Shown here: one piece after another, positions 32,411 through 39,937 of the stretch
How positions within the stretch are numbered: position 1 is the stretch's first letter
Layout: every line of letters begins with the position of its first letter
Source: DASUBN01 sp036500225
GTDB lineage: Bacteria; Pseudomonadota; Gammaproteobacteria; Natronospirales; REEB76
Direction of reading: 5' to 3'
DNA length: 64,000 bases
Assembly (NCBI GenBank): GCA_036500225.1
Contig: DASYCJ010000055.1
Span: 18,969-82,968, forward strand
The notes under the pieces: generated by a model
What the model saw: the letters and a program-made list of their open reading frames with translations, nothing else
The model's database searches: none
What the model was told of the DNA's origin: nothing
Position numbers and translations under genes: made by a program

Positions 32411-35038
32411 CTAAGCCAGACCGGTCCGGCGACGCCTGCGCAACCCCAGGAACAAGCCCAATAGCGGCAGCATCGGCAGCCAGAAGGCGCCCAGGAAGGA
32501 ATGTCCGCCGCCGCTATCCCCCACCGGGTTCTTCTGCACGTTGATGGGGATGGTCGCGATGTTCGAGAGCTTGACGCCGTCGCTCACCTGGAAGGACATG
32601 GTATCCAGGCCGGTGACTCCGGTATTGGCCTGATAGTTGAAGATCCCGGTAGTGGTCCCGTAACTCAGGGTGCCATCCAGGGGCAGCGTAGTCACGACGT
32701 AGGTCAGGGTATCGCCGTCCACGTCGAGGGCCGGGAAGAAGCTGATAGCCGGTTGCCGGCCATCGGGTATCACCAGGGCCGTGGGCAGGGCGCGCGGCGC
32801 CTGATCCGCGGCCACCACGCCGTGGATCTCGGTCATCACGTTCACGTCGTCGCTGTCGCCGTTGACTACCGCCAGATCCGGCTGGCCGTCCTCATCGAAG
32901 TCGCCGATGGCGACGCCGCGCGGTCCGATCTCGGTCGCGTAGGGCGAACTCAGGAAGCCGCCTTTGCCGTTGCCGAGCATTACGCCCACCGCGCTGCTGC
33001 CGGAACAGCTCACCACCACGTCGGGATCGCTGTCCGCATTCAAGTCTGCCACCGTAATACTACGAGGGTTGGCGCAGGTAGGGAATGGGGACGGCACGGT
33101 GGCAAAGAAGCCCTTGCCGTTACCTGTCATCACTACCAGTTCGCTGTCGCTGGAATCAGCGATGAGTATGTCCAAGTGATGATTGTTGTTCACGTCCGCC
33201 AGGCTGACGCGCACGCCGACGGCGCCGTAGATGTCCACGCTGGTACCGCTGTGGTTTAGGGTCGGCGTGATCAAGCCTCCCTTATGGTCGTTCTTCAATA
33301 CTGCGACGTTTCCGCCCACAGTTACCACATCGGGGAAACCGTCTTGTTCCACATCACCTACCGCCAGACCGTTTATCTGGGTCGAGGAGGGATAACTGAC
33401 GCGTGCCCGGAAGGTGCCGTCGCCGTTGCCGCGCAGGATACTGACGGTATTGACCACTGCGTTGGCCACCACCAGGTCTAGCTTGCCATCGTGGTCCATG
33501 TCGGCGATGCCGATATCCACGGCATTGGAGCCGGCTTCGAAGTCATGCGCCGCACCGAAACCGCCGAGGCCATCGCCGAGCAGCACGCTGACACTGTTGT
33601 CGCCGGAGTTGACGGTGACGGCGTCCAGGATACCGTCACCATTCAGGTCTGCCAGCAATACGCGTTGCGGGTTGGCGCCCACCTTGAAAGTCTGCTGTAC
33701 CTGGAAAGTGCCGTCTCCATTGCCGAGACGCACGCTCAGGGTATTGTCCGCAGAATCGGTCTCCACCAAATCCAAATGACCGTCGCCGTTCAGATCCGCA
33801 GTCTGCACATCGCTGGGTGTATTGCCGGTGGTATAGGAGTTCTGCAGATGGAAATGACCGGTGCCGTCGTTGTACAACAGCTGCATGAGACTGGCGTCCG
33901 CGTTGACGACCGCGATGTCCGGTTTGCCCGTACCTCTGAAGTCGGCGACCGTGAGACCCTGCACTTCCAGGGCGCCGGCGATGCCGTTGGCTGGATAGTC
34001 GACTCCGGAACCGAACCCCCCGTTGCTGTTACCGCGTAGCACCCGCACCGTGCCATTGGCGAGACTGCCGGCGATCAGATCCTGCAAGCCGTCTCCGTCC
34101 ACATCGGCCACGGCCAAGTAGGTGCTCTGCAAGCCGGTCTCAATGAAGTGCCCCGGTTTGAATCTTCCGTCGCCCAGGCCGGGGAGATATATCACCGAAT
34201 CCCCATTCACATCGGTGGAGGTGGTGATCACGTCCTGCTTGCCGTCGCGATTGAAGTCGCCGACTACCATCATCTGTAACTGCGAGGTCGGGAGCTGGGG
34301 ACCCAGTCGGGTGGTAGTCATGGCCTTGAAGGCTCCGCCCCCCGCGTTGAGTAGGACGCCGATGTTGTCGTCCAGGTTGTTGTTAACCAGGATGTCGGGC
34401 TTGCCATCGTTGTTCATGTCGGCGACGGCGACGAATATCGGGCCGACGCCCACTGGGACCACCTCTTCCGGCTTGAGGGTGCCATCGCCCCTGCCGATGA
34501 GCACGCTCAGGGTGTTGTCGTTGAAGTTGGCCGTGATCACGTCGGGCACGCCGTCTCCGTTCAGGTCAGCGATGGTAATCGCTACCGGATCCAGGCCCGT
34601 CGGGTAGGTCGGGACCGGCGTGCCGACGCTGTTGGCGGCCTGGTCGGCGGTCTGGGCCTTGAAGGTGCCGTCACCAACACCTAACAACACACTGATGTTG
34701 TTATCGGTGCTGTCGACCACTACGATATCCACGTTGCCATCGCGGTTGAGGTCAGCCACCGCCAGCGCCTCAGGCTGGGTGCCAGCGACGTAATAGGCGA
34801 TAGGGCTCTTGAAGGTACCGTCGCCGTTGTTGATGAGCACAGCGATGGTCTGATCGGTGCCGATCTCGACCAAGTCCAGCTTACCGTCCCCGTTGACGTC
34901 CGCATTCACCACTGCTGCGGGGCCGTTGAGCGTGGAGAAGAACTGGGTCGGATAGAGGCCCTTGGCGGACACGACGCCGCAATAGGCGAGAGCCGCTAGC
35001 CCCAGGGCATAGCCGGGCAGGAGTCGTCTGCTGTGCAT
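32411..35038 (-). CDS. Large exported FG-GAP/VCBS beta-propeller protein with C-terminal sorting-type anchor
   Basis: This 875-residue protein has a signal peptide (MHSRRLLPGYALGLAALAYCGVVSA). About fourteen repeats carry the calcium-binding DxNxDGxxD pattern (for example DVNGDGKLD, DLNRDGNVD, DMNNDGKPD, DLNGDGHLD). These FG-GAP repeats span residues 40-700 and probably form two seven-bladed propellers. A cadherin/Ig-like domain with DGDTLTYVVTTLPLDGTL follows at about 725-825. The end is GGG, a hydrophobic segment and RRRRR, as in GlyGly-CTERM tails processed by rhombosortase in bacteria with type II secretion. Several repeats have degenerate calcium loops (DFRGTG, DVNNNHHLD). A surface adhesion or ligand-binding role is likely. 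Confidence 0.85.
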   Translation of the reverse strand: MHSRRLLPGYALGLAALAYCGVVSAKGLYPTQFFSTLNGPAAVVNADVNGDGKLDLVEIGTDQTIAVLINNGDGTFKSPIAYYVAGTQPEALAVADLNRDGNVDIVVVDSTDNNISVLLGVGDGTFKAQTADQAANSVGTPVPTYPTGLDPVAITIADLNGDGVPDVITANFNDNTLSVLIGRGDGTLKPEEVVPVGVGPIFVAVADMNNDGKPDILVNNNLDDNIGVLLNAGGGAFKAMTTTRLGPQLPTSQLQMMVVGDFNRDGKQDVITTSTDVNGDSVIYLPGLGDGRFKPGHFIETGLQSTYLAVADVDGDGLQDLIAGSLANGTVRVLRGNSNGGFGSGVDYPANGIAGALEVQGLTVADFRGTGKPDIAVVNADASLMQLLYNDGTGHFHLQNSYTTGNTPSDVQTADLNGDGHLDLVETDSADNTLSVRLGNGDGTFQVQQTFKVGANPQRVLLADLNGDGILDAVTVNSGDNSVSVLLGDGLGGFGAAHDFEAGSNAVDIGIADMDHDGKLDLVVANAVVNTVSILRGNGDGTFRARVSYPSSTQINGLAVGDVEQDGFPDVVTVGGNVAVLKNDHKGGLITPTLNHSGTSVDIYGAVGVRVSLADVNNNHHLDILIADSSDSELVVMTGNGKGFFATVPSPFPTCANPRSITVADLNADSDPDVVVSCSGSSAVGVMLGNGKGGFLSSPYATEIGPRGVAIGDFDEDGQPDLAVVNGDSDDVNVMTEIHGVVAADQAPRALPTALVIPDGRQPAISFFPALDVDGDTLTYVVTTLPLDGTLSYGTTTGIFNYQANTGVTGLDTMSFQVSDGVKLSNIATIPINVQKNPVGDSGGGHSFLGAFWLPMLPLLGLFLGLRRRRRTGLA

Positions 35039-35173
35039 GCTGTTCCTCTAAAGACGAAGGGCCGGGTACCGAGGGGATCAACCCAGGAGAGCAGCGGCCG
35101 AGGGGTCCGGCCGCCATTATACCCATGAACCCACGCGCACCCCCGTAATACTGGGGGTGACGCGGCTGCGGGA

Positions 35174-36577
35174 TCAGGGTTTACCGGTCCCCGACTGGTC
35201 CGGGGTGAAGGCGCCGGCCGCCCCCGGGAACACCACCGGGCTCTCGAAACCATCCTGCGAGACGGCGGCTACGCCGAAGAACCAGTCATCGATGCTCACA
35301 TCCTTCAGCAGGTAATGCTGCACCGGTCCGACGTAGTGGCCGGCGTTCCAGCGCGGGTCGATGGTGGCCCGCCAGTGCAAACGGTAGCCGGCCGCACCAG
35401 CCGAGGGCTTCCAGTCGAACACCGTGTCGGTGCCGCCGGACAGGCCAGGAGCAGGATCGGAAGCGATGCTGACGCCCGAGGGCGGTGCCGGCGCCCAGGC
35501 CATGCCGGCCAGGGCGATGGCATTGGTCGCCGCCACCTTGGCGAGGTAGGGGAAGTCCACTCCGGAGAGCACATCACCGTAATGTATGCCACCCTCGACC
35601 CTCACGTCCTGGTGCTGGTGCGTGAAGTCTTCGTGGGACTCGGTGAAGCGTACCGCCGGATAGCCCAGCTCATTGAAAGCCACTTGGTCCCCGCCACGTC
35701 CATAACGGTCGGTGCGATACACCATCATCACGTGCCAGTTAGGGATGTAACGCTCCGCCTGCAAGGCATAGCGCGCCACGTTTCGCGAAGGTGAGTCCAC
35801 TTCGCCGCCGTGATAACGCCGTTCGTTGGCTTCCTTGGGCGTCTCCAGGGCGCGCGTGCCCTCCGAGAAGACCCGCACAGTGGTGTTGTCGGTGACGCCG
35901 TTCTGGCCATGGCTGTTGCCGACGATGTCGTTGTTGAGATCTGCCTCCACCTGCCACTGGTGGTTATGGGCGTACTGGGCGATGACCTTACCACCGTACA
36001 GGCCCTGCTCCTCACCGCTGTCCACCGAGTAGACGATGCTGGCGGCGAACTTATACTTGCTGAGCACCCGCGCGGTCTCCAGCACCGCCGCCACACCGGA
36101 ACCGTCATCGTCGGCACCGGGCGCATCGGATTTGGCATCCATCACGTCGCGCACCCGCGAGTCCAGGTGCCCGGTCATCACCAGGTAACGGTCGGGATCA
36201 GTGGCGCCCCTCTGGATGGCCACGATGTCCATGACATCGACCCCGTCTTTGGGCGTGCGCTCGCCGGTGAAGACCTGCGAAGGTGTGATGACCTCGAGAC
36301 AGCCGCCGCAGTCCTTTGATATCTGCTTGAAGCGGGACTGCACCCAGCGTCGTGCCGCGCCGATGCCACGCTTGTCCGATTTGGTATCGGAGAGAGTGCT
36401 GCGGGTGCCGAAGCCCACCAGGGTGCTGAGGGTGGACTGGAGCTGGGCCGGGTCCATGGCCTCTGCGATCTCACCGAACACCGGATGCTCGTCCGGGGGC
36501 GGCGGCGCCATGTCGCCGGCGAAAGCCACGGCGGTGAGGAGGCTTGAGAGCAGTACAGGCAGGACGCGCAAGCGCAT
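35174..36577 (-). CDS. Exported M28-family zinc peptidase with fibronectin III-like tail
   Basis: The protein has 467 residues from the ATG at 36577, which has GGGAG and opens a signal peptide (MRLRVLPVLLSSLLTAVAFA). A longer frame to 36721 adds 48 unlikely residues. M28 zinc-site residues are visible: MTGHLDSR, PGADDDGSGVAAVLE, the Glu pair in DSGEEQGLYG, DLNNDIVGNS, and a late His in FTESHEDF. The C-terminal about 95 residues (GVSIASDPAPGLSGGTDTVFDWKPSAGAAGYRLHWR) look like a fibronectin type III module. It is a second exported aminopeptidase, distinct from that at 22638, which has a PA domain instead. Confidence 0.92.
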   Translation of the reverse strand: MRLRVLPVLLSSLLTAVAFAGDMAPPPPDEHPVFGEIAEAMDPAQLQSTLSTLVGFGTRSTLSDTKSDKRGIGAARRWVQSRFKQISKDCGGCLEVITPSQVFTGERTPKDGVDVMDIVAIQRGATDPDRYLVMTGHLDSRVRDVMDAKSDAPGADDDGSGVAAVLETARVLSKYKFAASIVYSVDSGEEQGLYGGKVIAQYAHNHQWQVEADLNNDIVGNSHGQNGVTDNTTVRVFSEGTRALETPKEANERRYHGGEVDSPSRNVARYALQAERYIPNWHVMMVYRTDRYGRGGDQVAFNELGYPAVRFTESHEDFTHQHQDVRVEGGIHYGDVLSGVDFPYLAKVAATNAIALAGMAWAPAPPSGVSIASDPAPGLSGGTDTVFDWKPSAGAAGYRLHWRATIDPRWNAGHYVGPVQHYLLKDVSIDDWFFGVAAVSQDGFESPVVFPGAAGAFTPDQSGTGKP

Positions 36578-36779
36578 GGCTTCATCTCCCGAGAGCAGCC
36601 GGCGAGTGAGGGCCGGCTGGCTATTCTGCGACCGGCCGGGGCCCGGTGGAAGCCTGCGCATGTGTCGAACTGTAACGGCACCCGGCTTAGCGTTGCGGTA
36701 TAAAGTGGCGGAGCTGTACACTCGGCCGCCGCTGCCGCGCTATAGCCAGGCAAGCTGCTCTCCAACCAGGGCCTCTCCC

Positions 36780-37691
36780 ATGCGCAAACCCTCCCGGATC
36801 CTGAACCTCGTCCTCTTGCTGACTGCACTGGTCGCCCAGTCCGGTTGTGGGGGCGGAAGCAGCAGCAATACCACCCCTGGCGAGTTCACCATCGCTGTGC
36901 TTCCCACCAGCGCCTCGGTACCGGTCGGCAGTGACCGCCAGTTCACCGCTGAAGCCCGCGATTCCACCGGCGACGTGCTCACCGGCGTGACCTTCACCTG
37001 GCACTCCTCCGACACCCGCATCGCCATCCCCGTCGGCGGCGGCAGCTTCCGCGGCATCGCGGTGGGCGTGGCCAACATCACCGCCAGCGCCAGCATCGTG
37101 ATCAAGGCCGGCCAGGGCATCACCAACATCGTCAGTCCCGCCGTGCCTCTCTCGGTGATCAGCGGCGTTGAAGGCACCGCCGCCCGGGGCGCGCCCCTGG
37201 CTGACGCGAGCGTGAGCCTGCGAGATGCCGAAGGCCAATATGCTGCAACCAGCGCCGATGCGAATGGACATTTCCAGATCGAGACGGCCGGCATGACCGG
37301 TCCCTTCCTGCTCAAGGCCACGACACCGGACGGCCGCGTGCTCTACGGAATGGCCGCGGACGTGGGCACTGCCAACGTAGACCCCTACACCGACGTGTTG
37401 GTGCGTAACTGGTACGCCGCTCACGGCGCCGATCCGGACCAAGCCTTCGCCGGCCAGGCAGCCCTGCCCCAGATCCATGACCTGCAGGTATCGGACCAGA
37501 GCCTGGTGAAACAGTTGGGCCCAGAACTCACGGCCCATGGTCTGGACGCGGCCCACTTCAGCCTGCTCAACACGCCTTTCACCGCGGATCATTCGGGCTT
37601 CGACGCGGTCGTGGACCAGAGCCGGATTAACCCCGCTTCCCGTAGCATCCAGGTGGAGGGCAAGAGCCTCCAGCTGGCGGCGAGCCCCTGA
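36780..37691 (+). CDS. Putative lipoprotein with bacterial Ig-like (BIG2) domain
   Basis: The protein has 303 residues from the ATG at 36780, where a signal sequence with a possible lipobox ends QSGC (Cys near 23). Gly/Ser-rich residues follow, then a BIG2-like domain (about 35-120: FTIAVLPTSASVPVGSDRQFTAEARDSTGDVLTGVTFTWHSSD). A second domain at 125-190 resembles a carboxypeptidase-regulatory-like fold (GVEGTAARGAPLADASVSLRDAEGQYAATSADANGHFQI). The C-terminal 110 residues are not recognised. It is probably surface-exposed. It is divergent from the M28 peptidase; a TATAAA near 36692 could serve as a -10 element. Confidence 0.78.
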   Translation: MRKPSRILNLVLLLTALVAQSGCGGGSSSNTTPGEFTIAVLPTSASVPVGSDRQFTAEARDSTGDVLTGVTFTWHSSDTRIAIPVGGGSFRGIAVGVANITASASIVIKAGQGITNIVSPAVPLSVISGVEGTAARGAPLADASVSLRDAEGQYAATSADANGHFQIETAGMTGPFLLKATTPDGRVLYGMAADVGTANVDPYTDVLVRNWYAAHGADPDQAFAGQAALPQIHDLQVSDQSLVKQLGPELTAHGLDAAHFSLLNTPFTADHSGFDAVVDQSRINPASRSIQVEGKSLQLAASP

Positions 37692-37809
37692 TACCTCCTT
37701 AGGGTCGGCCATCCGGCTGGCCCCTATTTAGCGCCGGTCTCTAAACCCTGGCTATGCTCAACCCGTCCAATCAGGTAACCGGATCCTAAGTTTTGGGGCG
37801 CCGGGGGCC

Positions 37810-37837
37810 TTGAAATTCCTTAGGCCTGTGTTATAGT
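37810..37837 (+). promoter_or_regulatory. Sigma-70-type promoter of the DUF4097 gene
   Basis: TTGAAA (37810-37815) and TATAGT (37832-37837) are separated by 16 nt, the same -10 hexamer and spacing as the GntR/ABC operon promoter. Transcription would start near 37844, giving a leader of about 42 nt with AGGAG before the ATG at 37886. Confidence 0.72.
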
Positions 37838-37850
37838 CAGATAATACACC
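37827..37850 (+). promoter_or_regulatory. Second YtrA/GntR-type operator over the DUF4097 promoter
   Basis: This 24-bp site begins TGTG and ends CACC with exactly 16 nt between. It is identical at 19 of 24 positions to the operon operator at 7346-7323 read in transcription direction, including an uninterrupted 10-nt match GTGTTATAGT. The -10 hexamer lies at the same offset (5 nt into the site) in both. Confidence 0.6.
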
Positions 37851-37885
37851 AGTACGCCTAGGGCGTATCGAATCAGGAGCCGCCT

Positions 37886-39109
37886 ATGTCCACCCGCACC
37901 ATCAGCCTCTTCTGCCTCGCCGCCCTGGCAGGCTTGGCCGCCGGACCGGCCTTCGCCACTCAGAGTGCCGAGAAGGCCGACACCTACAAGAACCCCGCCA
38001 TCAAGGCCGGGGGCAGCTTGGACCTCACCAACATGCTGGGTCACGTGGACGTGGTCGCCGCCACAGATGGGGTGCTGGCGGTCGACAGCAAGATCGAAGC
38101 AGCCGCGGGCAGCGATGCCGATGCCCAGGCCCTGCTCGGCAAGGTGAAGATCGAGACCAATGTAAGCGGTAACAAGGTGACCATCGACACCAAGTACCCG
38201 CTCGACCAGTACGACGAGTACTTCTACAACGACAAGCGCCATCAGGCCTTCATCGGCATCGGCACCAACAACACCACCACCACCTACGACGGCGAACGGG
38301 TGCGCATCAACAGCGGCACTTTCGGTTCCGGCGTGAACCTACACGTGGACTACGTGGTGCACGTGCCGAAGGGCGTGCGTGTGGTGGTGGACAACAAGGT
38401 CGGCATGATCGAGGCTGCAGGCGTGGACGCTCCCCTGACCCTGGAGAGCGCCTCCGGCGACATCAAGTCCAGCAAGGGTGGCGACAGCCTGGTGGCCGAT
38501 ACCGGCAGCGGCGACGTGACGGTCGAGGACCAGACCGGCTCGGTGCAGATGGATAGCGGTTCCGGAGATCTCGAGGTGAGCAACCAGAAGGGTGGCGACG
38601 TCAAGATCAAGACCGGCTCCGGCGACGTGAAGCTCGAAGAGGTAGCCAGCGCTGTGACCGGCAGCACCGGTTCCGGCGACGTGGAACTGCGTAAGTTCAC
38701 CGGCAGCGGCGCCGATCTCGATACCGGTTCCGGCGACATCACCCTGCAAGACGTTAGCGGTTCCCTGAACCTGCGCGCCGGCTCGGGTGACATCCGCGGC
38801 AGCGGCCTCAAGTCCACCACCGTCATCGAGAGCCACTCCGGCAGCGGCGACGTGACCTTAAGCGGCGATCTGGGTGACCTGGTGCGCCTCACTGCCGATA
38901 CTGGCAGTGGCGACATCATGATCACGACCAGCCGCGTGCCCTCCTTGCACATCGAAGCCAGCTCGGAGTCGGGCGACCTCACCGTGGACCTTCCGGGCAT
39001 GCAGAACGTCTCCAGCCGCCACCATGAGTTCCGCGGCGACGTGAACGGCGGCAAGGGCTCAGCGCAGTTGGACGCGGGCTCCGGCGACGTGAGCTTCACC
39101 AAGAGCTGA
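37886..39109 (+). CDS. Exported DUF4097 beta-strand-repeat protein
   Basis: This 407-residue protein has a signal peptide (MSTRTISLFCLAALAGLAAGPAFA). From about residue 150 it consists of about ten repeats of roughly 20 residues built on SGSGD(V/I) (for example DTGSGDVTVEDQ, KTGSGDVKLEEV, STGSGDVELRKF, RAGSGDIRGSG). These predict a right-handed beta-solenoid in the periplasm or at the surface. It resembles in pattern the two DUF4097-like proteins of the GntR/ABC operon, and its promoter carries the same operator, so joint control is likely. AGGAG precedes the ATG. The biochemical role is unknown. A strong terminator follows. Confidence 0.88.
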   Translation: MSTRTISLFCLAALAGLAAGPAFATQSAEKADTYKNPAIKAGGSLDLTNMLGHVDVVAATDGVLAVDSKIEAAAGSDADAQALLGKVKIETNVSGNKVTIDTKYPLDQYDEYFYNDKRHQAFIGIGTNNTTTTYDGERVRINSGTFGSGVNLHVDYVVHVPKGVRVVVDNKVGMIEAAGVDAPLTLESASGDIKSSKGGDSLVADTGSGDVTVEDQTGSVQMDSGSGDLEVSNQKGGDVKIKTGSGDVKLEEVASAVTGSTGSGDVELRKFTGSGADLDTGSGDITLQDVSGSLNLRAGSGDIRGSGLKSTTVIESHSGSGDVTLSGDLGDLVRLTADTGSGDIMITTSRVPSLHIEASSESGDLTVDLPGMQNVSSRHHEFRGDVNGGKGSAQLDAGSGDVSFTKS

Positions 39110-39133
39110 CGCACCCACCAGTGCAGGTCAGTC

Positions 39134-39165
39134 ACGGGCCCGCTGAATGCGGGCCCGTCTTTTTT
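39134..39165 (+). terminator. Intrinsic terminator after the DUF4097 gene
   Basis: ACGGGCCCGC (39134-39143) pairs perfectly with GCGGGCCCGT (39149-39158) around loop TGAAT, followed by C and six T (39160-39165). Confidence 0.93.
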
Positions 39166-39214
39166 GTGATGACGGAATCTTGACGCTGTAAGGCGCCCGG
39201 TCCAGATTGGACCC

Positions 39215-39904
39215 ATGGCGCCGCTCCCCCCATATATAAGTATCGCCGAGGCCCGCGCCCGCCAGGAGAAGATGCGCGGACAGGTCGTGCGCAGTGGCGC
39301 ACCGGAAGACGTGCGTTATGTGGCCGGCGTAGACTGCGGTTTTCCTGGCATACATGAAGGCAAGGTGACTCGCGCCGCCGTGGCAGTACTCGCCTGGCCC
39401 AGCCTCGAACTCCATGAAAGATCCGTCATCGAACGGCCCACGGACTTCCCCTATATCCCGGGCTACTTGTCTTTCCGGGAAGCACCGGCGGTATTGGAGG
39501 TGCTCGGCCGCCTCAAGACCCAGCCGGACCTGCTCATCGTGGACGGCCAAGGTTACGCCCACCCACGCGGTTTTGGCATCGCCTGCCACATCGGCGTGGA
39601 GACCGGCATCCCCAGCATCGGCGCCGGCAAGTCCCTGTTGGTGGGTGAATACACCATGCCGGCCGAGAAAGCCGGTTCCCGGCAGCCGCTTCGTTACAAG
39701 GGCGAGACCGTGGGCACGGTACTGCGTACCCGCGATGGCGTGGCGCCGCTGTTCGTCTCCGTCGGCCACAAGATGGGGCTCGATGCCGCCGTGGACTGGG
39801 TACTGGCCTGCACGCGGGGCTATCGCCTGCCGGAGACCACCCGCTGGGCGGATGGCCTGGCGGGAGATCCGGAGTTCCAGCTCAAGTCCCGTCGCAAGCG
39901 GTAA
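39215..39904 (+). CDS. nfi: Endonuclease V
   Basis: This 229-residue DNA repair enzyme nicks DNA one base 3' of deoxyinosine. The metal-binding acids are at the family positions: D40 in VAGVD, E89 in YIPGYLSFRE and D110 in LLIVDGQGYAHPRGFGIACH. The YIPG wedge that binds the damaged strand is intact. The ATG at 39215 is preceded only by a weak GGACC. It stands between a strong terminator and the serine-biosynthesis fusion gene, which starts 33 nt later. Confidence 0.95.
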   Translation: MAPLPPYISIAEARARQEKMRGQVVRSGAPEDVRYVAGVDCGFPGIHEGKVTRAAVAVLAWPSLELHERSVIERPTDFPYIPGYLSFREAPAVLEVLGRLKTQPDLLIVDGQGYAHPRGFGIACHIGVETGIPSIGAGKSLLVGEYTMPAEKAGSRQPLRYKGETVGTVLRTRDGVAPLFVSVGHKMGLDAAVDWVLACTRGYRLPETTRWADGLAGDPEFQLKSRRKR

Positions 39905-39937
39905 GATGCCTGCAGGGGTTCCATAAGAAGTAGGCAG

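Noticed and set aside
36577..36721. 48-residue N-terminal extension of the second M28 peptidase
   Set aside because: It would bury the signal peptide. The ATG at 36577 has a good ribosome site and starts the signal sequence directly.
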